Shown: positions 31,641-38,575 of the stretch, piece by piece | How positions within the stretch are numbered: position 1 is the stretch's first letter | Layout: every line of letters begins with the position of its first letter | NCBI GenBank assembly: GCA_017542125.1 | Contig: JAFXXU010000022.1 | Span: forward strand, 1 to 42,977 | Length of the DNA stretch: 42,977 bases | Direction: 5' to 3' | Source of the DNA: Ruminococcus sp. | Lineage (GTDB): Bacteria > Bacillota > Clostridia > Oscillospirales > Ruminococcaceae | Translations under genes and position numbers: made by a program | Notes under the pieces: generated by a model | What the model saw: only the letters and a program-made list of their open reading frames with translations | Told to the model about the DNA's origin: nothing | Database searches by the model: none

Positions 31641-33275
31641 ATGACATTATATCAGAGGTTCGCCGCGGAGACCTTCGACGGCGAAGGCAGGCTCACCGAT
31701 ATCGAGCTTAGCTATCCCGATAATTTCAACTTCGGCTACGACGTGGTCGATGAATATGCCAAGGCCGAGCCGGACAAGCGAGCGCTGGTCTGGTGCGATA
31801 CCGAGGGCAGCGAGCGGCAGTTCAGCTTTGCTCAGATAAGCGAGCTCAGCAGCCGCTGTGCCAACGTCCTCAGCGAGGCCGGCATAGGCCGCGGAGACAA
31901 GGTGCTGGTGGCGCTCAAAAAGCATTTCGAGTACTGGATCGCTGCCGTGGCGCTGCATAAGCTGGGGGCGGTGCTGATACCCGTTACCCATATGCTCACG
32001 GTCAAGGACTACGTCTACCGCATCGAGACCGCCGACATCAAGGCCTTCATCGTAACACATCAGGGCGACGTCTGCGAAAGAGTGCGCGAGGCCGTGGCTC
32101 AGACAGGCCGCAGCTGCCGTCTCTGGACGGTCAGGGAGCAGCGGGAGGGCTTTTTGGACCTCTCGGAGCAGATCGAAGCCGCATCTCCGGTGTTTGAGCG
32201 CCGGGAGACCTCGGTGCACGACCCCATGCTGCTGTACTTCACCTCCGGCACCACCGGCCTTCCCAAGGGCGTCATCCACGACCACAGCTATCCCCTGGCG
32301 CATATCGTCACCGCAAAGTATTGGCATCACGTTAAGGAAAACGGCCTGCATTTCACCGTGGCTGAATCCGGCTGGGCAAAGTCCTCCTGGGGCAAGCTCT
32401 ACGGTCAGTGGCTCTGCGGCTCGGCGGTAATGGTATTCGATTTTGATAACTTCGACCCCAAGATGATGGTGCACATCATCAACAAATACAAGGTCACGAC
32501 CTTCTGTGCGCCCCCCACTGTATACAGGTATATGGTGCGCTCGGGTATACCGGAGCTGACCTCTCTTACCCATGCCACCACGGCGGGTGAGCTGCTCAAC
32601 CCCGAGGTGTTCAGGCTGTTCAGGGAGAAGACCGGTCTTTCCCTCTGCGAGGGCTACGGTCAGACCGAGACCGCGCTGCTGACGGCGAATTTCTGCGCCG
32701 AGACCTCTGTCCCCGGCTCAATGGGCAGACCCTCTCCCCAGTACCGCATCGCCATAATCAAGCGCGACGGCACCCCCGCTCAGACGGGTGAGGTGGGCGA
32801 AGTATGCGTCGTACCCAGGAGAGAAGGGGAGAGGCCTGTGGGCGTCTTCGTGGGCTACCTCGGCGACGAGGAACGCTACAAGGAGGTCTGGGAGGGCGGC
32901 GTCTACCACACCGGCGACTCCGCCAGCGCCGACGAGAACGGCAGCCTGTGGTTCAACGGACGTTTCGACGATATAATCAAGACCGGCGGCTACCGCGTGG
33001 GACCCTATGAGATAGAGAACGTGCTCATGGAGCACCCGGATATACTTGAATGCAGCGTTGTCGGCGTTCCCGACCAGCGCAGAGGTCAGGCGATAAAGGC
33101 CTTCATCGTGCTGAAAAAGGGCATCGCCCCCGGCCGCGAGCTTGAAAGGGAGATCAAGGATTTCGCCAACGCACGCCTCTCCGACTACAAGTGGGTAAGA
33201 CTGATAGAGTTCGTTGATGAGATGCCCAAGACCATCAGCGGCAAGGTACGCAAGACCGAACAGCGCAAAAGCTGA
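31641..33275 (+). CDS. AMP-forming acyl-CoA synthetase-like enzyme (medium-chain type)
   Basis: A 544-residue member of the ANL adenylate-forming family. Core motifs are present: the phosphate loop YFTSGTTGLPKG near residues 197-208, GYGQTETAL (A5), YHTGDSASADENGSLWFNGR (A7/A8), DDIIKTGGYRVGPYEIENVL, and the C-terminal lysine in ISGKVRKTE. It would activate a carboxylic acid with ATP to an acyl-CoA. The overall layout is closest to medium-chain acyl-CoA synthetases. In a FASII operon it may activate scavenged fatty acids or make an inducer for the regulator encoded next. The substrate is not known. Confidence 0.88.
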   Translation: MTLYQRFAAETFDGEGRLTDIELSYPDNFNFGYDVVDEYAKAEPDKRALVWCDTEGSERQFSFAQISELSSRCANVLSEAGIGRGDKVLVALKKHFEYWIAAVALHKLGAVLIPVTHMLTVKDYVYRIETADIKAFIVTHQGDVCERVREAVAQTGRSCRLWTVREQREGFLDLSEQIEAASPVFERRETSVHDPMLLYFTSGTTGLPKGVIHDHSYPLAHIVTAKYWHHVKENGLHFTVAESGWAKSSWGKLYGQWLCGSAVMVFDFDNFDPKMMVHIINKYKVTTFCAPPTVYRYMVRSGIPELTSLTHATTAGELLNPEVFRLFREKTGLSLCEGYGQTETALLTANFCAETSVPGSMGRPSPQYRIAIIKRDGTPAQTGEVGEVCVVPRREGERPVGVFVGYLGDEERYKEVWEGGVYHTGDSASADENGSLWFNGRFDDIIKTGGYRVGPYEIENVLMEHPDILECSVVGVPDQRRGQAIKAFIVLKKGIAPGRELEREIKDFANARLSDYKWVRLIEFVDEMPKTISGKVRKTEQRKS

Positions 33276-33292
33276 AAAGAGGACTGACAGAT

Positions 33293-33868
33293 ATGTCTAA
33301 CGATGCAAAGCGTCAGAATAAGCGCGAAGAGCTGATACTCGCCGGCATAAGCGAGATCAGCCGCAGCGGCATAGCCGGCTTTTCCATGCGCCGCGCCGCC
33401 GAGCAGGCAGGGTTATCCTGTGCGGCTCCGGCAAGGCATTTCGGCGGCAAGCAGGGCTTCATCGCGGCGATCATCGACTACGTAAACGGTCAATGGCGCG
33501 ACGAGCAGACGAAAATACTTTCACAATGCGGCCCCACCCTCCGGGAACAGCTGGTGGAGTTCAGCCTCGGATATATCAAGTTTTTGGTGGAGAAACCTCA
33601 TTTCCGCTCCATACTCATGCTCAAGGACGACAGCCTCGACAGCACCTATCAGAGCCGGGGCAAGACCACCAAGCTCACCCTTGACCTTGTGGACAAGTAC
33701 TGCGACGAGGTGGGCATGGACGAGGCCACCCGCCTGCGGAAGTTTTACATCGTGCGCTCGCTGATCTACGGCGCCTCACTGATGTTCGACAACGGCGAGC
33801 TGCCCTACACCGAGGAGGTCCTGGAGATAGTCAAGGAGAGCATCGACAGGGAGTTTGACCTGCCGTGA
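33293..33868 (+). CDS. TetR-family regulator ending the fatty acid operon
   Basis: A 191-residue regulator. The N-terminal helix-turn-helix (about 10-55) reads REELILAGISEISRSGIAGF, then SMRRAAEQAGLSCAAPARHF and GGKQGFIAAII, the TetR pattern. The C-terminal helical ligand domain is individual, as usual. It is the last gene, 17 bases after the acyl-CoA synthetase gene, with GAGG before the ATG. The perfect palindrome at 23372-23390 is its likely operator, and an acyl-CoA or acyl-ACP its likely ligand; both are inferences. It is not FapR or FabT by fold. Confidence 0.88.
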   Translation: MSNDAKRQNKREELILAGISEISRSGIAGFSMRRAAEQAGLSCAAPARHFGGKQGFIAAIIDYVNGQWRDEQTKILSQCGPTLREQLVEFSLGYIKFLVEKPHFRSILMLKDDSLDSTYQSRGKTTKLTLDLVDKYCDEVGMDEATRLRKFYIVRSLIYGASLMFDNGELPYTEEVLEIVKESIDREFDLP

Positions 33869-34363
33869 TACGGGCTGCTGCAAGTGCCGCCCTGACTGGC
33901 TGCCTCACCGGACGGTGTCCGCTTTCCTCTTTCCTGCGAGTGCAGGAGGGTAGCTTTTCGGCGCTGCGTATTATTCGCCCTTACAACAAAGAGAGGACAT
34001 CACTTAGCGCGGCGGCGATATAGAAGTATTTGTATATTATATTTTTGTGTGCGCCACCGCTAAAATAAAAAATAATAAAGAAGAAAGAAAAAATAATAAT
34101 AGAGAGCTAAAGCTCTCCGGTATCCGCAAATCGGACGGATTTTTTAATCACCGCCAAAGGCGATACCAGATTGAACTATGCTCGATCTATTATTATTTCT
34201 TATTAATTCTTTCTTCTTTATTTTTATCCCAATTTGGTTGTGTATTGCTGACAGATATCCGGCGGGAAATGCTCTGCCCCGGTTTCTTCCGAGCGAAGAC
34301 AAGGAACAAACATCCCGCGGAGTTCGTTTCGTGTTCGTTCTTTCAGCTTGCACAGCCCCTTTT
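33869..34363. other. gene-free interval with many hairpins
   Basis: No convincing gene is present. Small perfect hairpins occur: CACCG/CGGTG at 33906-33917, CCTGC/GCAGG at 33934-33947, and GAGAGCT/AGCTCTC at 34102-34117. Larger imperfect inverted repeats enclose them. TTAGCG..GGCG near 33994-34007 faces CGCC.CCGCTAA near 34051-34062. AT-rich arms at about 34064-34104 and 34186-34229 share ATAAAGAAGAAAGAA and AATAATAATAGA in opposite orientation. GGTATC (34119-34124) faces GATACC (34162-34167). A run of T follows CGGAT at 34141. It may contain the weak end of the fatty acid operon. Confidence 0.6.
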
Positions 34364-34816
34364 TCAGTCTTTGAGCGCCCGCAGCAGTCCCTCGCAGCCC
34401 TCGTATATGTCGTCGAAGGCCACATCGAACCGCCTCGAATACCAGGGGTCGGAAACATCCCGCTCCTCCCCCGCGTAGGTCATCAGCATCCGCAGCTTGC
34501 CCTCCGAGTCGCCCCCCAGGATGCTCCGGGCACGGCGCAGATTGCTCCTGTCCATGACGATGAACAGGTCGTACCGGTCATAGTCGGAGCGGGTCAGCTG
34601 TACGGCGCTGTGCCTGCCGCAGGGTATCCCCCGCCGTTCCAGCTCCGCCCTCGCCGGCGGATAGACCCCGTTGCCCAGCTCCTCGGTGCTGACGGCACAG
34701 GAGTCGATCAAAAACTCCCCCGACCGCCCCTCGCGACGCACCAATTCTTTCATAATATACTCCGCCATCGGCGACCGGCAGATGTTGCCGTGGCAGCAAA
34801 AAACGATCCTAATCAT
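34364..34816 (-). CDS. low-molecular-weight protein tyrosine phosphatase
   Basis: A 150-residue cytoplasmic phosphatase. The N-terminal active-site loop is CCHGNICRSP, giving C-x5-R-S (C8 or neighbouring C7, R13, S14), and the general-acid aspartate is in VSDPWY. Length and motif order match LMW-PTP. Such enzymes act on tyrosine kinases of capsule or exopolysaccharide systems or on small arsenate-like substrates; no partner kinase is nearby. It appears monocistronic, behind the promoter at 34978-35006. It lies at the border between the chromosomal operon and the mobile region, so ownership is unclear. Confidence 0.92.
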   Translation of the reverse strand: MIRIVFCCHGNICRSPMAEYIMKELVRREGRSGEFLIDSCAVSTEELGNGVYPPARAELERRGIPCGRHSAVQLTRSDYDRYDLFIVMDRSNLRRARSILGGDSEGKLRMLMTYAGEERDVSDPWYSRRFDVAFDDIYEGCEGLLRALKD

Positions 34817-34977
34817 GCCTCGTAAACCTCCGAAAATGCGCTGTTTCGCGGTTTGTAAACTTTTTCGTCATTTTGACCAAAGCACTGATATTTTCTTATT
34901 TTCTCAGATCTTCTCATATTTTCTCATGCTTTGATTTTCAAAGATCTTAAAAGAAAGAGACCCGAATTTGCAATATC

Positions 34978-35006
34978 ATTATACCACATTTCCGGGTCTG
35001 TTTCAA
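34978..35006 (-). promoter_or_regulatory. promoter of the tyrosine phosphatase gene, inside an inverted repeat
   Basis: On the minus strand TTGAAA (35006-35001) and TATAAT (34983-34978) have a 17-base spacer. Seven-base arms AGACCCG (34958-34964) and CGGGTCT (34993-34999) flank the -10 box, so a dimeric regulator or a folded leader could act here. Confidence 0.8.
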
Positions 35007-35019
35007 CACTTTTCGCAAA

Positions 35020-35256
35020 TTAAATCACAGTAGATCCATCAAGAAACCGTTCAAATCTCTCCCGCTTGAACAGCACCCGGTTGCCGTTCTGAATAATAAA
35101 GTCCGCATCGGGATGCTCCTCCGCGATCCGCCTCAGCTTCCCCTCGCCGATGTGATAATACCCGGCAGCCTCGGTGACTGTCAGAGTGTATCTTTTCCAT
35201 ACGGGGATAGCGGTGTTTTCTGTTCTCTCGAATTCAGTTTCTGTTGTCTTGATCAA
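35020..35256 (-). CDS. Tn916-type excisionase (Xis-like)
   Basis: I chose the TTG at 35256 because AGGAGG lies 6 bases before it; the frame is open further but then runs into the transposase remnant. The 78-residue protein has the excisionase pattern IPVWKRYTLTVTEAAGYYHI, GEGKLRRIAEEHP, ADFIIQNGNRVLFKRERFERFLD: a winged-helix DNA-bending protein like Xis of Tn916, about 10 residues longer. In Tn916-like elements the integrase gene follows directly. Here the next gene on this strand is the phosphatase, so the excisionase is an orphan. It may have lost its integrase, or the integrase lies elsewhere in the element. Confidence 0.85.
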   Translation of the reverse strand: MIKTTETEFERTENTAIPVWKRYTLTVTEAAGYYHIGEGKLRRIAEEHPDADFIIQNGNRVLFKRERFERFLDGSTVI

Positions 35257-35321
35257 ATGGGTCCTCCTTTCGGTTTCATCTGCACCTGCAGGGACAGTTA
35301 CATAAACAAAAACATCACCGA

Positions 35322-35653
35322 GCAGCGAAAGCTGCGGTTTGCTCCGCCCAAAAGAACGGTTCACCGGAAAGCTCTCATATCACTGTTGTATCATGACCTT
35401 GATAAAGTTAAAGACCTGTATGAAGATGACCTTACTAAAAATAATAGAACGCTATCCGCTGCTTGGAGAGTTTTACGATTATATCCGAGGCTTTAAAGAA
35501 ATAGTGTTCTCGAAGAAGGCAGAATTGCTTGAAGCATGGCTTGATACTGCGGAGGGCAGCGGTATCCCCGAGTTGATCAGCTTTGTAAACGGCATCCGCC
35601 AAGACCTCGAAGCGACCAAGGCAGCAATAAAATATCCATACAGCAACATATGA
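35322..35653 (+). pseudogene. remnant of an ISL3-family transposase
   Basis: Only the C-terminal third of a DDE transposase is visible, in two frames. The first reads KRTVHRKALISLLYHDLDKV followed by KDLYEDDLTK. After the A-run near 35440 the homology continues in another frame: IIERYPLLGEFYDYIRGFKE, IVFSKKAELLEAWLDTA, ELISFVNGIRQDLEATKAAI, KYPYSN, then a stop. ISL3-type enzymes continue YSNGxxEGxxNKxK at this point, so the end is also missing. No start codon, no inverted terminal repeat and no first two thirds were found. It separates the excisionase from the repeat region. Confidence 0.8.
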
Positions 35654-35736
35654 CTGCTCAAGCTCTGAACATCTGAAAAAAGAGAGTTTTCTGTTGCTTT
35701 CTCGAGAAATATATGGTATTATCAAACCAATTTCAC

Positions 35737-35763
35737 ACTGAGTACCACCGAGTCACACTGAGT
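35737..35763 (+). repeat. three 7-base repeats at exact 10-base steps
   Basis: ACTGAGT (35737-35743), ACCGAGT (35747-35753) and ACTGAGT (35757-35763) lie on one face of the helix, each with CAC or ACC beside it. They stand just before the GGTAGAAA set and probably form a protein-binding site. Confidence 0.75.
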
Positions 35764-35799
35764 CACACAAAAAAATCCGATTCCATGGGGCTTTTTAAT

Positions 35800-35946
35800 G
35801 GTAGAAAGCTCAAAAACAGCGAAACAGCGCTGTTCTGAAAATTCAAGCATTTTGAAGATTTTTGGTAGAAATTTGGTAGAAAGCCAACGGTAAAAAAGTT
35901 GGTAGAAACTTGGTAGAAGCCGAAAACAACCCTAAAACGGTAGAAA
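35800..35946 (+). repeat. iteron-like GGTAGAAA repeats, possible origin or operator region
   Basis: GGTAGAAA or GGTAGAAG occurs at 35800, 35864, 35875, 35901, 35912 and 35939, with a degenerate GGTAAAAA at 35889. Two pairs have an 11-base step and the centres lie 37 bases apart, so the copies are helically phased. The surroundings are AT-rich. Together with the replication-type gene at 36431 this looks like an iteron origin. An autoregulatory operator for that gene is the main alternative. The whole gap 35654-36130 holds no gene. Confidence 0.7.
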
Positions 35947-35952
35947 GTCTGT

Positions 35953-35981
35953 TGACAAAGCAAACTGAATAATGGACAATA
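35953..35981 (+). promoter_or_regulatory. likely promoter for the replication/conjugation genes
   Basis: TTGACA (35953-35958) is followed after 17 bases by GACAAT (35976-35981), a moderate -10 match. It begins 6 bases after the last GGTAGAAA repeat, so a protein bound to the repeats would touch it. Confidence 0.55.
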
Positions 35982-36021
35982 GCGGACGGTGTTTCATAAC
36001 AGAAGCGCTGTCCGCTATTTT
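35979..36021 (+). terminator. hairpin terminator or attenuator 1
   Basis: ATAGCGGAC (35979-35987) pairs with GTCCGCTAT (36010-36018), followed by TTTTAT. It lies between the promoter and the first gene and could limit expression. Confidence 0.75.
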
Positions 36022-36049
36022 TATGCCTAAAAATTGAATATTGCACATC

Positions 36050-36097
36050 GCTTCTCACTGAGCCTGTATGAAAACAGGTCGCTGAGGAGCTTTTTTT
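36050..36097 (+). terminator. hairpin terminator or attenuator 2
   Basis: An imperfect 17-pair stem joins GCTTCTCACTGAGCCTGT (36050-36067) to ACAGGTCGCTGAGGAGC (36074-36090), with seven T after it (36091-36097). It is the second terminator in a row before the start codon at 36131. Confidence 0.75.
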
Positions 36098-36130
36098 ATT
36101 TCAGATGAACTATGTCAAGGAGGTCTTTCT

Positions 36131-36415
36131 ATGCCGAACCCTACTGAAATCAGTCTGCTCAATTACAACTTTGAAGCTAAAGCCTGTAATGAACTGCTGA
36201 CGGCAATGCTCAACCATTCAGACTTTGACTACGTTACGGTCGATGAGCTTCGCCGTTACAGTGAGCTTTCACAGTTCACCTTCGATGAGCTTCGTACCGC
36301 TGTGTATGAGCTTTGCAAGAGAGGTTTCCTCCTTGTAGTGCAGAAGCCGTATGGTCATGTCTATGCGGTCAACAAGCTGCGAATATCCAACATGGAATTT
36401 GTGTACGGAGCGTAA
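36131..36415 (+). CDS. small winged-helix-like protein of unknown function
   Basis: A 94-residue protein after AAGGAGG. The middle (about 35-80: DYVTVDELRRYSELSQFTFD, ELRTAVYELCKRGFLLVV) has the spacing of a helix-turn-helix followed by a wing, which suggests DNA binding. I do not recognise a family. It is the first gene after the iteron-like repeats and two attenuator hairpins, so it may bind those repeats or regulate the replication gene 15 bases downstream. Confidence 0.7.
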   Translation: MPNPTEISLLNYNFEAKACNELLTAMLNHSDFDYVTVDELRRYSELSQFTFDELRTAVYELCKRGFLLVVQKPYGHVYAVNKLRISNMEFVYGA

Positions 36416-36430
36416 GCAGAGGTGAGAGAA

Positions 36431-37834
36431 ATGGACAAGAAAACAAAAGCAAAAAAGACAATACCAGATACGATCTGCCGAGTACATAGGTCAGGCGGTT
36501 ATGCCGTTCTGAGCAATTGCTTCGTGCGGTCAACAAATATCGGCTGCGATTCGATAGGTCTGCTCGGCAAGATCAATGACCTACCACCTACATGGAATTT
36601 CACGATTGCCGGACTTGTGGCTATCTGTGAGGACGGTGAAACAGCGATCAAGTCTCAACTTGCTGAACTGGAACAGTGGGGATATGTCAAAAAGACCTTG
36701 CTGATGCCAAACGAGTCTCCTACGGGCAGGATCAGCTATCTCTATGACTTCTATGAATACTCGGAACTGGACGATTCTATCCCGAAGTATGACATTGAAA
36801 TGGAGACATTTACAGCAGATAACGCTACCCTGAACCGTGTGAAGAAGGACAGCAATTTCACTATTATCAGTGCAAAGCTCCTCAGAACCAATAAGATCAG
36901 AAACAAACTGATCGGCTTTATGCTGAAAGTTCTTTCTCTGCCGAATAGCTGGAATTTCTCTATGTCAGGACTGAAAGCTATCTGCAAAGAGGGCAAGACT
37001 GCCGTGCATAACGCTGTGAACAAACTCATTGATATGGGCTACCTTGTTCGCACAAAACTCCTGTCGAATGAGAGCGTGAACAATCATTTTGAATATGTTT
37101 ACAGCTTTTTCGATGTACCCGTCAGCAAGGAAGAAGCAGACGAACTTGAAGCTGAGACCAGACGCAAGGCTATTACGATCCGTGAGGGCGGCAAGGCGAA
37201 AGCCGTTGTTTCTTCATCGGCTGAAAAACAGAAGGTGGAAAACCCGTATCTGGACACTCCGCCTGCTGAAACTCCGCTGTCTGAAAATCAGGGACAATAT
37301 AATAACAACAATACAAAACAGAAAAATCAATTACTGTGTGATAAATCCTCTATCATTCCTGCGGTGGCAAAGCCAACTTTCAACATTCCGAGTGTTGAAA
37401 AATCTGCTGAGAGAGTGACTGACGGATATAACGCAGAAGAAGTAGAGTATTTCACAGAAGTTGTCAGAGATAATCTCGACTACTGGCATCTTGGTGACTG
37501 GCTCTGTCAGGACGGTCGGGACGGTTATGCAGAAGCTGATGAAATTGTCGGCTTTATCGTTGACGAAATATGTTCCCCTCTGCCATATACCACACTCAGA
37601 GGTCAGGCATTCCCCAGAGCAGTTATTCAGTCAAAGATGCTCAAAGCCAATATCTACATGGTAGAGAATGTCCTTGAGAATATGGCAAAGGTCGATAATA
37701 TCAAGGATTTTCGCAGATATTTCATCAGTTCCCTCTACAACGAGGTTCTGACATATCATTTCAACGAAGGTTGTGAGAGCCGTAACATTGACGAACAGAT
37801 CAGGCGTGATCTCGGTTATGGTATGGCTGTCTGA
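36431..37834 (+). CDS. replication-initiator-like protein of the mobile element
   Basis: A 467-residue protein. I chose the ATG at 36431 because GAGGTG serves as ribosome site; a GTG at 36422 overlaps it. Two similar winged-helix units are visible in tandem: LLGKINDLPPTWNFTIAGLV (about 40-59) with QLAELEQWGYVKKTLL, and MLKVLSLPNSWNFSMSGLKA (about 170) with AVNKLIDMGYLVRTKLL. A low-complexity linker (about 250-320) follows. The C-terminal domain (EVVRDNLDYWHLGDWL to NIDEQIRRDLGYGM) resembles DUF6017 seen on replication initiator proteins of clostridial elements. Iteron-like repeats upstream fit a replication role. Activity is inferred, not shown. Confidence 0.7.
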   Translation: MDKKTKAKKTIPDTICRVHRSGGYAVLSNCFVRSTNIGCDSIGLLGKINDLPPTWNFTIAGLVAICEDGETAIKSQLAELEQWGYVKKTLLMPNESPTGRISYLYDFYEYSELDDSIPKYDIEMETFTADNATLNRVKKDSNFTIISAKLLRTNKIRNKLIGFMLKVLSLPNSWNFSMSGLKAICKEGKTAVHNAVNKLIDMGYLVRTKLLSNESVNNHFEYVYSFFDVPVSKEEADELEAETRRKAITIREGGKAKAVVSSSAEKQKVENPYLDTPPAETPLSENQGQYNNNNTKQKNQLLCDKSSIIPAVAKPTFNIPSVEKSAERVTDGYNAEEVEYFTEVVRDNLDYWHLGDWLCQDGRDGYAEADEIVGFIVDEICSPLPYTTLRGQAFPRAVIQSKMLKANIYMVENVLENMAKVDNIKDFRRYFISSLYNEVLTYHFNEGCESRNIDEQIRRDLGYGMAV

Positions 37835-37854
37835 CAGAGAAAGGAGGTGGTTCT

Positions 37855-38118
37855 ATGGCTGCAAAGAAGAATGTGGCGGTAACTCCTGCATTTACAGGCA
37901 GGAATGTATCGCTGTCTGAGATCTCTCAGGCAAGTGGTATCGGCATCGCTACGCTGAAAAAGGGGCTTGTTGCCGGAGCTGTTGACTTCGGTTATGCGAT
38001 TCCCTGCGGTAAAGGCGATCAGCATCGCTATTACTGCCCCGACAGGCTTGTGTATCTCAAGACCGGATACTTCAATCCTAACCCTGAGAAGCAGAACACA
38101 GACTCCGAAGCCGCTTGA
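37855..38118 (+). CDS. small helix-turn-helix protein
   Basis: An 87-residue basic protein with AAAGGAGG before the ATG. Residues about 20-45 (VSLSEISQASGIGIATLKKG) have the pattern of a MerR- or excisionase-like helix-turn-helix, followed by VDFGYAIPCGKGDQHRYYCP, a wing-like part. It lies in the gene row from the replication protein to PcfB. The same frame continues open after its TGA (next entry). Probable DNA-binding accessory protein of the element; no precise role. Confidence 0.72.
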   Translation: MAAKKNVAVTPAFTGRNVSLSEISQASGIGIATLKKGLVAGAVDFGYAIPCGKGDQHRYYCPDRLVYLKTGYFNPNPEKQNTDSEAA

Positions 38119-38172
38119 AAGTCTGTAAACGACCTGTTTTACAGTTTTCACAGCGATTTAGAAGCTATCGTC

Positions 38173-38304
38173 ATGGATATGCTCGGTAACAGGATAGAGA
38201 AAAAGACTCTTGACACCGTGTTTTCTTCTTTTGACGAGCTTCAGGAGGAATATCACAACAAGCTCCATGAGCTTTTACGGAAAGAGGTGAAAAATCATGG
38301 CTAA
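38173..38304 (+). CDS. very small open frame, coupled to the next gene
   Basis: A 43-residue frame, MDMLGNRIEKKTLDTVFSSF followed by DELQEEYHNKLHELLRKEVK and NHG, ends at TAA 38302-38304, overlapping the next ATG (38297) by 8 bases. It is predicted fully helical and charged. No clear ribosome site precedes ATG 38173. The frame is the same as that of the preceding gene and is open from the TGA at 38116-38118 onwards, so it could also be the lost end of that gene. Confidence 0.4.
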   Translation: MDMLGNRIEKKTLDTVFSSFDELQEEYHNKLHELLRKEVKNHG

Positions 38305-38575
38305 GTCTATTATCACGCAGGACGGCGATCTTGTCAACTATAACAATCTGGTCGCAATCAGCGTCGAGGAGCGTGCTGTTGGTTTCGATGAGGAGCATTC
38401 GGAAGATGAATACTGCATCATCGGCACTGACGTAAAGAACGGCGAAATTCTCCTTTACCATAGCTCCGACTATGAGGAAGTGATGAAGGTCCAGCGTGAC
38501 ATTACCCGTTGGCTCCAGAGTGAAGCGTTCTCCACTTTTGAAATGCCAACCGCAGACGAAGGCGGTGATGCGTAA
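38297..38575 (+). CDS. conserved-type small acidic protein of the conjugation region
   Basis: A 92-residue acidic protein with GAGGTG before the ATG. It has a beta-rich start (SIITQDGDLVNYNNLVAISV), a middle reading EYCIIGTDVKNGEILLYHSS, and a helical end (YEEVMKVQRDITRWLQSEAF). No family is recognised. Its TAA overlaps the ATG of the PcfB gene (TAATG), so it is translated with the conjugation genes. Confidence 0.75.
   Translation: MAKSIITQDGDLVNYNNLVAISVEERAVGFDEEHSEDEYCIIGTDVKNGEILLYHSSDYEEVMKVQRDITRWLQSEAFSTFEMPTADEGGDA

Noticed and set aside
34047-34478. 143-codon plus-strand frame and other short frames in 33869-34480
   Set aside because: They pass through AT-rich inverted repeats and the antisense of the tyrosine phosphatase; peptides are low-complexity and there are no ribosome sites.
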